A stretch of DNA of 64,000 bases, taken from NCBI GenBank assembly GCA_948567375.1, contig OX419762.1, positions 51,193,034 through 51,257,033 of the forward strand, written 5' to 3'. Positions 22,209 to 32,017 of the stretch are shown here, piece by piece (the first letter of the stretch is position 1; the number at the start of each line of letters is the position of its first letter). Position numbers and translations under genes: made by a program. The stretch is from Lunularia cruciata. Its lineage: Eukaryota; Streptophyta; Marchantiopsida; Lunulariales; Lunulariaceae. The notes beneath the pieces are model-generated. The model saw only the letters and a list, made by a program, of their open reading frames with translations. It did not search any database and was not told the origin of the DNA.

Positions 22209-22558
22209 GTCGCAACTGCAAGTGCCCCACCAAATGCCAACACCAACTAGACACCACCCACTAATGTAACTCTAACCGAGATAACTACATTAGGGGAAGG
22301 GCAACCTGTAACCTGCCATCATAACACGCACTCTCACGGTCTGCAGGTCATCACTTCCTGCCTCACCGGAGAGAAACAAAGGTAGTCTGACTGGTCATCA
22401 CTCCAGCCTCACCACCGAGAGCACACCAGAGCACCAACGCTCAAAAGTCAAGGCACCTCACACAAACGTGGTGCACAAACAGGAAGCAGAGAATGGAGGG
22501 GATCCAATCACAAGAAATCTAAACGAAAACCCTCCATCTCATAACACAACACGGGACT

Positions 22559-22571
22559 GACTCTGCCACCA
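22559..22571 (-). other. Candidate primer-binding motif
   Basis: In sense, AATGGTGGCAGAGTC is preserved in both A and B (38668-38680), within a wider conserved block. It resembles the tRNA-complementary TGGTATCAGAGC used by elements C and D, but has three changes and is not beside the terminal repeat. Confidence 0.3.
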
Positions 22572-22705
22572 TTTGGCATTTGACATAAGAGTAGTTCGTA
22601 TCTAAGTCCTAAGCTACCAGGATCACCAAGAATGGGATCAAACTGCCTCTCCTAGCCAAAGCTACATGTGTATAGATAACAGTGGCACAGTCACTATGAC
22701 AACAA

Positions 22706-22775
22706 GTGAGGGTGGACCAGTTGGCTAGGGCACCAGTCTAGGAACAAGAGATCTAGGGGTCAAATCCTATTGCGC
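22706..22775 (+). repeat. tRNA-like (SINE-head-like) segment
   Basis: The plus strand has AGTTGGCTAGGGCACC, close to a Pol III A box, and GGGTCAAATCC, one change from the B-box consensus, at tRNA spacing. The stems are imperfect, so it is not a working tRNA. It lies in the part of the leader missing from element B, opposite to the sense strand, as expected for an inserted SINE-like piece. Confidence 0.4.
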
Positions 22776-22964
22776 ACAATCTAGCAAGAAAGGCAGATTT
22801 TGCCAACCAATGACCAAGATCTACACTAAACTAGCTAGCCTCACGCCAGCAAGCTGGCTTGCTGGCCCTTCTAGGCCTTTGTAGCCTCTCATAGCCCACA
22901 GCCCTATGCCTCGAAGCCTCTAAACGCCCAAATGAGGCCTTTCTTGTTGCCACTTCGAACCTCC

Positions 22965-23075
22965 TCCAAAATTGGCGAAACTTCTCCAAATCTGCAAAAC
23001 TTCTCCAAATCTGCGAAACTCCTCCAAACTAGCGAAACTTCTCCAAATCTGGCCAAACAGCGAAACTCCTCCAAT
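22965..23075 (-). repeat. Short tandem repeat in the leader of element A
   Basis: About five imperfect copies of a roughly 20-bp unit, CGAAACTTCTCCAAATCTG and variants, on the plus strand. Absent from the shorter leader of B. Confidence 0.75.
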
Positions 23076-23508
23076 TCTGGCCCAAAAATCTGACGTAAAA
23101 TCTGACGTAAACCCTAAAGATGGATGTCCGCCAAATCCCCCGCTAACTTTCCACTCGAGCCAAATTGACAAAACGGGTTTTTCCAAATCACAATTTCATG
23201 AGAAGAGCTTTCCAACTCCACCTTCAATTTCACTTTCTGAGCCCAACTCACAGCAAATTGGTCCTGCCTTCACCTCCTGAGCTCAAAATCACAACACTGC
23301 TCGAAAATTGCTCCTTCTTTGCTCGAAATTTGGCCAGCGCTTCCGCACACCGTCCGCCTAACTGCCAAATTTGCATCAACTACACGAGCTTCTGCACACT
23401 AGGGAAACACAGAACCTGAATCGAGCTACCACGATCCACCGAGCTTGGAGATACCACCAACACTCAACGTTCCTGCACCCGATTTCCCCCTGACTTCACT
23501 TCTCTGAT

Positions 23509-23959
23509 GTAATCAGATTGCTTAACACTTTCAACTCAACTCAACTCAGATCAATACTTGATCTGTCACTCTATAAACTGCCAACAATTGGGCACTGATT
23601 ACAGTCAAGCCACACCCACTCAAGCATAGAGAATCCAGGTGACGCTCGCCGGCCTCTGTCCACCATAGCCAGGAACTCGAAGGCTCAACATCAGAGAAGT
23701 GAGCTCTCTGGAGCTCACCTTTGAAACTATACCCCTTGGACTCGAGCTAGCCCTGAAACCCTAACGGTCCCGCTGACGGCACACTCGACGGTGCAAACGG
23801 TGCAAAGTGACGGTGGGCCCCACCGTGAAGTCAATACCCCGAACACGAAATCTAACCATCGGAAAGTAGTCCTTGAGAAACTGCTAGAATAACTCTAACT
23901 ACCATCATTGGAACTCCAGTGTCCGAGCATCTAGATGCGGAACTACAAATGGCATGACA
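23509..23959 (-). repeat. Repeat A1, 5' terminus of element A
   Basis: About 451 bp, from TGTAATCAG to GGCATGACA on the plus strand. It matches A2 at 14136-14585. Unlike A2, it carries no B repeat on either side: the leader begins at once on the left, and the TTTG duplication on the right. Confidence 0.92.
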
Positions 23960-23963
23960 TTTG

Positions 23964-24309
23964 AACCATTCTCTCCATTAAGCCATTTGCCTCAAGGTGA
24001 TCTTGGAAGGTAATACAATGATCAATCAAAGCCTTGTCACACAAGACTTGAAACTCCCCTAAGAACTATGTACCCTGATCAATCAAAACCTCAACTGGTG
24101 CACCAAAATGACTAAGAATTCGATCTAGGAACAAATAAGCCGTCCATTCATTGGACTTGTCAAGAAGTGCCACCAACTCAATCCACTTGGAGAAGTACTC
24201 CATCATCACCAAAACATATCAATAATGTCTCCCAATCAACGGTAAAGGTCCAACAAAGTCCAAACTCTAGCGGTAACCCAATCCCATAATAGATAATGGG
24301 TGTTACTAT
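23964..24309 (-). pseudogene. Integrase core remnant of element B
   Basis: Aligns with about 15606-15940 of element A and carries numerous substitutions. It begins where copy A ends and stops at the 416-bp insertion. Confidence 0.8.
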
Positions 24310-24725
24310 AAAAGACCAAATCTGAGGCGAGAAATAGGAGAATTGAAATTCACATTGGGACACTTGAATGAGAGAAAATTCCGAATGCCTAACATGAGCT
24401 TTGGCTTTGGTATTTATAGGTAGCATACAAGGCCCTTGAGAAGCTTCTCAAGAAGCTTCCTCAAGCCGCTTTCTTAGAGTGCAAGCCAAGTTAACTAGGA
24501 AGGTTCTCAAGAAGCTTCCTTCTAGAAGTCGCCTACTTGGCATGCAAGCTAAGCTAGTTGGAAGCTTCTAGAAGCTACTTACTTGAGGTGCAAGCTAAGA
24601 TAGTTGAGAAGCTTCCAAGAAGCTTCCTAGATACTTTTGGAATATTCTAGGCTAATTTGTCTTATGTGCTACTTCATAAGCCTGACTAACTTCGTCGCTA
24701 AACTCCATATTGTTATAGTAATTAT
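24310..24725 (-). mobile_element. 416-bp insertion with heat-shock elements and a TATA box (solo LTR or MITE)
   Basis: It interrupts the integrase remnant; TAT flanks it (24307-24309, 24723-24725), and outside it the homology to element A resumes. TTACTATAA at 24303-24311 and TTATAGTAA at 24713-24721 are inverted, though the first overlaps the flank. Between 24438 and 24628 several GAAGCTTC blocks occur; GAAGCTTCTAGAA at 24561-24573 is a perfect three-unit heat-shock element. On the minus strand a plant-type TATA box, CTATAAATA, follows at about 24411-24419. This is the layout of a promoter-bearing LTR, but TG...CA ends are not clear. Confidence 0.6.
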
Positions 24726-26640
24726 GGCGTAGGAGCATTGAATGATGCTCTAACTTGGTCATAAACAACACATCTTGCAACAAACTGCTATACATTGGTT
24801 TGCATTCCACACCACCAATAATGACTCTAGAGTAAGCTATATGTATACTTTGCTCTAGATTGTCCTAGCTCCTCATGAGCATGACGGACCAACTGTGGTC
24901 TCTAAGATAGAGGTCGTACTACTTGCACTCTACCATCCTCCCATACACACAAAAGGTGTTTGCCTTCCAATCTAAATTGTCTGACTTGTTGAAGAACACG
25001 ATCTCTCTCCTTGGCCCCAACTGTGCCACCTATAACAATAGTGCAAAGATAGTCCATCACTAAGACATCATCATGAATATCTTGCTGAACTATACCAATA
25101 TCTTCACTCTTTGGACTTGTGACCTCAACAACTCCTCTTGTATGTGCTAAGAGAGATACCACCAAAGCCTCATAAAATATACACAAAAAGGTTGATGCAT
25201 ATCAACCTAGCACCATCTCCTCATCTGAGTCACCATGCCAACGTGCTATAGTCTGATCTTGCCGGCTGGGACATGGGTTTCTACTCAACCCATTTGCATC
25301 ACGGTTCACCACTCCAGGTTTATGAACAACCGTGAAATCATACTCATGTAAAATCAAAGCCCATCATGCAAGCTTTCTTGAAAGCTTGGCAGACTCTATC
25401 AACCACTTTAGTGGCTGATGATCAGTGATGAGAGTGAATGGGTTATCAAATAGGTAACATAAAAAATGTGCTACTGCCCAAACTGCTACCAAGCACTCTC
25501 CCTCATATGAACTATACTTCACCTCCATTGAATTGTTGGTACAACTAGCATAGGTCACCATAAACTCCTTCCTCTCATCATCATGTTGGGTGAGCACTGC
25601 TCCAAGCCCCAACATACTCCAATCAATGTGAACCTAAAATGGTCATCCTCTGATTGGTCTCCTAAAAATAGGAGCAGATGTCAACCTCTCCTTGAGCTCT
25701 ACAAAAGCTCTCTCCTACTCATTTCCCCAACACCACTCATGTGTAAGCTTGGTTAGTTTTATCAAGGCCTTGGAAATGGCCCTAAATCCTCTAACAGAAC
25801 GGTGATAGAAGTTTACCAACCCAAGGAATGCTTGCACTCTGCTCACATCGGTAGGTCAAGGAATACGTGCAATAGCCTCCACCTTGGTCTGCTAAACACC
25901 AAGTCCTCAAGGGTAGATAATGTGACCCAAATACTCAACTTGCTCATGGAAGAACCTACACTTCCCAAGATGTAATTTGAGTCCATGAGATCTCAACCTC
26001 TCAAATACCTCCAACAATTGTCTCTCATGCTCTTCCACAATAGTGCTATAGACCAAAATGTCATCAATATAACAACACGCAAAATCCAATCCAGCTAGGA
26101 TCTTGTCTATGACCCTTTGGAACTCAACAAGAGCATTCCTTAACCCAAATGGTAAGAACCTCCATTGATATAACACATACTTTTTGTGAGGATCAATAGC
26201 CCAAAATGTTATATTGGACTTATCCTCCTCCTTGAATGGCAAGTAGTATCCTGCTAAAAAATCCAAAGTACTAAAACCTTTGCATGCACAATTGCATCAA
26301 AGATCTCCTTTGTTGTAGGCATGTCATACTGATCAGCCCTAGTCTGTTGGTTGATAGGATAGTAATCTCCATACATCCGCCTATCTGTGTAGTTGCCATG
26401 CATATCCTTCTTGGTTGGCATCATAGTAGCTGATGCATACTCTCCATGTGAAATCTCCACTGAACCATCCTCAAAAAGGTCACTACTCCAGCTTTGAATC
26501 AATATCCTCTCTATATCATTATATTGATAAGGACATCAAAAAACTGATATATCATTAGTCAGCTCAATCTGTATACCAAGTCCCTTCAGAGCACCCAAAT
26601 CCTTCATATTGAAGATAAAAAAACTTGTGTAGCTCCTCAA
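24726..26640 (-). pseudogene. RT/RNase H/integrase N-terminal remnant of element B
   Basis: Aligns with about 15945-17870 of element A. Pieces of RT (WRFLPFGLRNALVEFQRV, CCYIDDILVYS), RNase H (LGLGAVLTQHDD, YEGECLVAVWAVAHF) and the integrase zinc region survive in separate frames. The aligned codon for the A stop at 16008 is CAG here, with the neighbouring CAG turned into TAG. Confidence 0.88.
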
Positions 26641-29240
26641 GAACCTCCAAACCCTCCGTCTTTCATCTCCTATAAGCTTGGGTCCAAGATCTGGCTCCCA
26701 AGTATCCCTTGTAATTGTTGTAGGAGTGGAAGACGTGCTGATTGGCTGTTACATTGGGCCCTTGGGAGCAATAGTATCATGCCTCTGACTACTAGAGATC
26801 CCAACCTCTATGTGAAAACTCCTTCCACTCTGGCTACAAGCTCCACATGTCGTCTAACATCCCAAGTAGACCAAGGGTGTAATCCAAGTAGCCCATGCTC
26901 ACTTGGATGGACTCCAAGTAGACCACTCTCTCGAGTAGCTACTGGCTGTGAATACCCTATCCACTCGGTCCCAAGAATACCCTGTCCACTCGGTCCATTG
27001 CCCCCAACATGTGCCTAAATCATCTTGATAGGCACAAGGCTCACAAGTGTCCAAGTGGTGATGCCTATCAAGCGCATCCTACACTACTCTGCCAAGCCAA
27101 GTCTCACAATCCAGGTCAAAAAATTCAGGTCCATAGCCTGACCTAACACCAGATGCTTGGATGCCTTTGATACTATTGGAGCAGTGGTAATACCAATGCA
27201 AAAACTCATTGCCTGCTCTCTCTCATCGGCATTGGGCTCCACCAACTAATGTAACTATGAGTCCCAAACAAGTCCAGGTCCTCCTTCTTGAAAAACATGA
27301 GAGCTTGGGAAACTCATAAGTGTGTGAAACGTGGCTCTAGGCTGTCCAACTAGGTTCATCACTGCCATAAGTGACCTATCAGCCACTACCTCTATTTGAG
27401 ACTGACGCCCAATATCCAAGATGTCATCAACAATGATGTGTCTAGTTGCTGAATCCCATCATATGCACATTGTAGAACCTCCCTAGGTAAGAAGTTTGTC
27501 CACCAAAGACAAAGATGATGAGCCAATAATCCCACTTTGGTTGCATCTAACAATACAACAAGTCCCATCCAAGAATGGATCTAATGTGTACTCACAACCA
27601 CTCTAGTGCAAGAATCTACCAATTGAATGTTCTCCAAAATGTAAGATGGAGAAATGGACTGATGAACCTAGAGATATCATAATATCCGTAACATCTCCCA
27701 AAACACACCAAAATGAGGATCCTGAATACCCAAACCTCGGCTAGCACATGTATGTCCTTGACATGGCCATTTAAAAATCACCAAATGAACAAGTCCATGT
27801 TGCTCTAGATCATGCACCCTAGTAAGGAAATGTATGATGGTGGGGCCTTTTTGTAACCCTTGACTGCTAACATTGGTAATAACTCAAGATGCCGATAGGC
27901 CAAGCGTGCCACATGATGGAGTGAGACTTGCCTAGCAGTCTCATCTCTCTCTACATATAAGTACCTTTGTACTCGTATACCCGCCTATAGTACCGCATCT
28001 AGTCCAATGCTAATCCCACCGAAGAACTCCGATAGACATACTCCCTCTATTCAATACTGCCAAGCAATGACTGAGGTATCTAGAGGTGTCAAGGTAATCA
28101 ACTTTGGAGGCTCATCCTCACACTCATCTCTTGGTGGTACAAAGGCTTCACTCCAAGCCTACTACACCAACCGATCTGCATGTTGATGCAATGCCTCCTC
28201 TGAACTCCACAATGGGACATCCAAGGTAGATGGAACAATCCCACTTGTACTCCAAATCTGAGTGATCTCCTCTGGTACTAGAGTATCCTCTACATGGGTG
28301 TTCCACTCTAATAACTCACCAGGCCAAGTAACAAAACCACTAAAAGCAAAAATTGAAGCCACCATGGTCACAAACTGTAATGAGCCAAGACTACCACTAT
28401 TGAAGTGTATTGGTAGGTGACATACTCCTCCCTCACCAGACTGCCAACTTGGTCTATAGGAGGTTGTCTCCTCCCAATAGTCAATACTGAAACCCATGGG
28501 GTATAATACTACTCTCCCAACTAGCACATCATATGACTCAACTATTGTTGCAATAGCTTGAGCTCTCACCACCAAGCTATCAGTCAGGTGACCAAGCTGA
28601 ACCTAAACAACAAGCTCCCCACGTGTGATGTACCATGTCAAACTACCACCTAGAGATGTTTGGATCTAAAATGGACATCTCTCCACATTGGTCTTTTGTA
28701 ACCCTAGACCGACAATTGTAGCCTTCCCTAACATAAGAGGCTACGCACCAGAGTCAAGTAAGACCCTCTGTGGCATATAGACCTTCCCTAAAGGTCCCAC
28801 CAAACAAAAAACCCCCCTTTAGTTATCCAACCAGGCAATCCAAGGTGTAAACCGCACTCGCTCAAAGGTTGGTCTAGCTGGTAACTCTTCCAATCTAGCC
28901 GCCGTTGCTTGCTATAAACCATTGGTCGATGAGCGGATCCCATGCTTCTCAACCAATTCAACTCCACTATCAATCACCTTTGCTCTAGTAGTAGGGATCA
29001 CATCATCCCTACTCTCACAAAGCGTGGCAACCAATCGGAACATTAGGGTTGGGTCAACTTCCAATGTAAACATGTCACTAGCTAAAAACAAAGGGCAACG
29101 CATAATCAACTAAGCTGCCCCCAACATCGTGCTAGACTCAGTTTGTGTAGTAGCAGGTGGCTAACGAGTAGGTAGTCTATCATGCATCCCATCACCCCCT
29201 ACCACACCTGCACTAGGACGTCTAGGAGCCATGGATGTGG
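26641..29240 (-). pseudogene. Protease/DNA methyltransferase remnant of element B
   Basis: Aligns with 17870-20459 of element A. The protease DSG (about 28745-28760) and the methyltransferase motifs I (about 28005-28040) and IV (WPCQGHT, about 27745-27765) can still be read but lie among stops. The codon aligned with the TAG at 17976 is TAA. A short duplication of the CCACTCGGTCC region lies near 26950-26995. It proves the DNMT was present in the family before A and B separated. Confidence 0.85.
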
Positions 29241-29522
29241 TCTGTAATGCCTAAGAAAGCATGAAAGACTAGTGAAGTCTGACTTGTCTCCCAACCTCTC
29301 CTCTCTATGGGTCCAACTCCACTGATGCTCCTCTAGGCTTTGGAGCACGTATTGCACTCCTAGTCAATGCTGCATATGCATACACCTGGGCTGCTCCGCA
29401 TATGAAGTCCAAAGCATCTCTATCACCAACATATGAGGTGGAAGCCTCAGCACCCGAATCTGATCTCCTATGAGCAATGGCCATACTAGCCAATCTTTGC
29501 TCCAATTGCTCAATCCGAGTAG
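29241..29522 (-). pseudogene. Gag C-terminal remnant of element B, cut by element C
   Basis: Aligns with about 20460-20745 of A, including the coiled coil RIEQLEQRLASMAIAHRR. It ends in AGTAG (29518-29522), the target site of element C, and resumes at 36843 after C. Confidence 0.88.
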
Positions 29523-30253
29523 TGTAATACCAAGAGCTAGCCATATGATCTAGATGTGAAATTCAGTTTGGTAACATCTAGAATGATGTCATACATGATG
29601 GTCAAAATAGATAAGATAAAAGTATCATCAAAAGAGTACTTCTACTAATAGGGCAAAAACCAAAATAGACTTGAGAACTTTAGAACCAATAGCTAGACAT
29701 ATGATTTAAAGGTGAGAATTGGTTTAGTAACATCTGGAAGGATGTTACACATATGGACTAAACAGATCAAAAAGAGGTATCACCAAAAGGGGACTTCTAC
29801 TAATAGAGTAGGAACAAAATTATGCCTAAAATCTTTGAAGGCAATTTTGGGGGCCTAAACGGATGAATTAGGCCTCGAAAATGTGCAGATTGCCCCCCCA
29901 ATGGAGGAAAGGCTGGCCTTCCCCCCATGCTTTGTCTCATCGAGAGCTTTCCAATGGTACCTTACGTGATTTTGAGATTCATGTAGGAAGATTCCCTAAA
30001 AGATTCCATCCGGTCAAAGCTTGTTTGACCAACCAGATAGGATCTAGACCAAGACATGTCATCCATCCAAGTAAGTAATCCAAGGGTGGAGCTTGGTGAC
30101 ATGTCACCGATCTGTGTCCTTAATCCTATGGTGGAGCTTCCTTGGAGGAGATCCTCTTGTCTATATAATAAAGAGAAGGTGCTCCTTTGGGGCATCGAAT
30201 GTTTGAGTGTGCAATCTGTGTTTTCTCTCTTCTCTTGTCCTTAGAGTATTACA
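29523..30253 (+). repeat. 5' LTR of element C
   Basis: 731 bp, TGTAATACC...GTATTACA, matching 36103-36842, 59370-60109 and, inverted, 34190-34917. It includes a TATA-like CTATATAATAAAGAG near 30161. Confidence 0.95.
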
Positions 30254-30254
30254 A

Positions 30255-30269
30255 TGGTATCAAAGCAAG
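30255..30269 (+). other. Primer-binding site of element C
   Basis: TGGTATCAAAGCAAG lies one base past the 5' LTR. It differs once in the core from TGGTATCAGAGC, the usual complement of initiator Met tRNA, which element D keeps intact. Confidence 0.85.
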
Positions 30270-30393
30270 TGTTTTAGTCCAAGAGAGTGTATCACCCCTC
30301 TTGGAATAGCACAAACTACTGAAACTGAGTAATTTGAGGTGGAGAACATAGAGTAATCGTTAGACTTAGTAAGGACTTTAGAGAGCAGATGGG

Positions 30394-30824
30394 ATGGATG
30401 CGCCGGGAAGACAATTTCCCGCACCTAGCTTTCCATTCTCAAACCCATTCCACATCAAGGTTATGTACATCCAGCGTGAGCAAATGAGGGTATTGCTAGT
30501 TTATCACTTTGGTGTAGAATTCATGAACAGAGTGATGAACTCACCAAACCCGGTGATTCTACATGTGGTGATATATGACAGAGAGTGGGATTTGACAATC
30601 TATAGTATATTATGATAATATGGATATGAATGTCCCAAATCCTCTCCCTTTTCAACACTCTAGTAGAAATCCGTTATGTAGGGAGACCAAAAGTGATGTT
30701 TAGAGATTTTGTGATTATGAATTTTGGTGAGGAGTATTATCAACGAGTGATAGCTTCTGAGGTCCCAATGATAGTTCCGATAGTTCTTGCGCCTTCCAGA
30801 GTGATTATATTGACTCTATATTGA
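30394..30824 (+). CDS. Two small leader ORFs upstream of Gag (element C)
   Basis: Two frames, 30394-30615 (73 codons) and 30630-30824 (64 codons), precede Gag. Both end in a similar way and share a loose pattern: V.YI.R..., then HFG.EF..RV or NFG.EYYQRV, then a Pro-Val-Ile region and LTIYSIL or LTLY. They look like two copies of one unit of about 55 residues. Element D keeps the same two frames with stops in the same places, though its first has a frameshift and its second one TGA. I know no function; a small regulatory product or a structured leader RNA are both possible. Confidence 0.4.
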
Positions 30825-30857
30825 AGTAGACATTAGCAATTGAGTGTTGTAGGAACC

Positions 30858-31930
30858 ATGGATCCGCAATTGCAATAGCTGGTGCAAGGAATGCAAGGGA
30901 TGTTGAATGAATTTTGAGAGATTAAGATGACCATGGAGACATTACAAAGTCAAGTGCAGATCCTCAGGAACGATCAAGCCATGCAAGAAGAAGAGCCGTC
31001 TCAAAACCCAGTACCTACGACCGAAGTACTTGGAGAGGCACCCGTGCCTACAAACCCTATCAACAATGAAGCCACATTGCTACTCCGGATGAAGAAGACT
31101 TGCAACATCGAGCCTTACAAGGAGCATCGTACAATGGGAGTAGTGGAAAATTGGATCTTGAGAATGAATCAATATTTCCGATTGTTCTCAACAGAGATCA
31201 CAAAGCATGCTGTAGGCGTGTTTGCATGTGGGTATTTGACCGATAAAGCCCTCACATGGTATGATGCTTGGGAACGATCCATGTTGGCAGAGAGAAGGGA
31301 GGTCACATGGACAGTAATGCAAGAAGGACTGTTGAAGAATTTCCAATCGGTGGATTTTGTACAGATGGCTCGAACCCGACTATGAGGATTGAGACAGAAG
31401 AATAGCATACAAGAGTATGTGGAGGCATTTTTGGATCTACAAGTCATAATTACCAACATGAGTCTAGTAGAGGCTCTCGATAATTTCAAACGAGGGTTGA
31501 AAGAGCGGATTTGCCAAGAAGTCATGGTGCAAAATCCTTGCACGGTATTTGAAGCCATTGCTTGTGCACAAAGAATAGCAAGAGCATTAGGTGGAGGTGA
31601 AGGAGTAGTTCCACCTCAACATTATCGGGAAAAAATGCCACACATGGATGGACCAGTACCAATGGAATTGGGCAACCTTTGATTTTGGGATCGAGGAGCA
31701 CGGCCGCTTCAAGGGGAGCGGGGACGAGTAGAAGAACAAAGAGATGGAGTCCCACGAGGAGAACAACACCGTTGCTACAATTGTGGCCGTATTGGGCATA
31801 TATCTACCAACTGTTGCACTTGTTTCCCTAGAGGCACTCGGCCTTCGTACATGTGATCTTTGAACAATATTGAGAGGCACATTGAAGAGGAGGAGGTGGA
31901 AATCACTTCAGAAAACAAAGATCGCCAATA
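30858..31930 (+). pseudogene. Gag of element C
   Basis: Starts MDPQLQ at 30858 and runs through a chromovirus-type Gag (FACGYLTDKALTWYDAWE, LLKNFQSVDFVQMA) to a zinc knuckle, CYNCGRIGHISTNC, at about 31770-31815. Stops interrupt it at about 30879, 30919, 31383 and 31679. Element D has sense codons at some of these positions. Confidence 0.88.
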
Positions 31931-32017
31931 AATGTACCTTGCGGCCTTACTGGCTCAATAAGGAAGCAAAGAAGCAAGGGAAGGAAGAAGAATAATGCGC
32001 AAAGATCCCGAAAGGCA

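Larger units (their letters stand above)
22209..23508 (-). other. 5' leader of element A
   Basis: About 1.3 kb between A1 and Gag. The parts shared with the leader of B are about 22250-22645 and 23080-23508; the middle is unique to A. It contains a tRNA-like segment (22706-22775), a GC-rich stretch and a short tandem repeat (22965-23075). The conserved sense motif TGGTGGCAGAGTC (22559-22571) resembles a primer-binding site but lies about 940 bp inside A1. Confidence 0.6.
14030..23959 (-). mobile_element. Element A: Ty3/gypsy-like retrotransposon with DNMT3 and PHD domains and split direct repeats
   Basis: The element is 9930 bp long. Plus-strand ends are TGTCGTGCGT and GGCATGACA, flanked by TTTG at 14026-14029 and 23960-23963. 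Removing it restores the integrase sequence of element B with the same length as the homologous stretch near 15600. In sense order it holds A1 (23509-23959), a 1.3-kb leader, Gag, protease, DNMT, RT, RNase H, integrase, PHD, then B1, A2 and B2. One frame runs from 22208 to a TGA at 14862, broken only by six TAG codons. The repeats are about 98% alike, so this is a fairly young copy. No in-frame ATG is seen at the Gag start, so it is probably not autonomous as it stands. Confidence 0.92.

Noticed and set aside
22706-22775. Functional tRNA gene
   Set aside because: A and B boxes are close to consensus, but the acceptor and anticodon stems do not pair properly.
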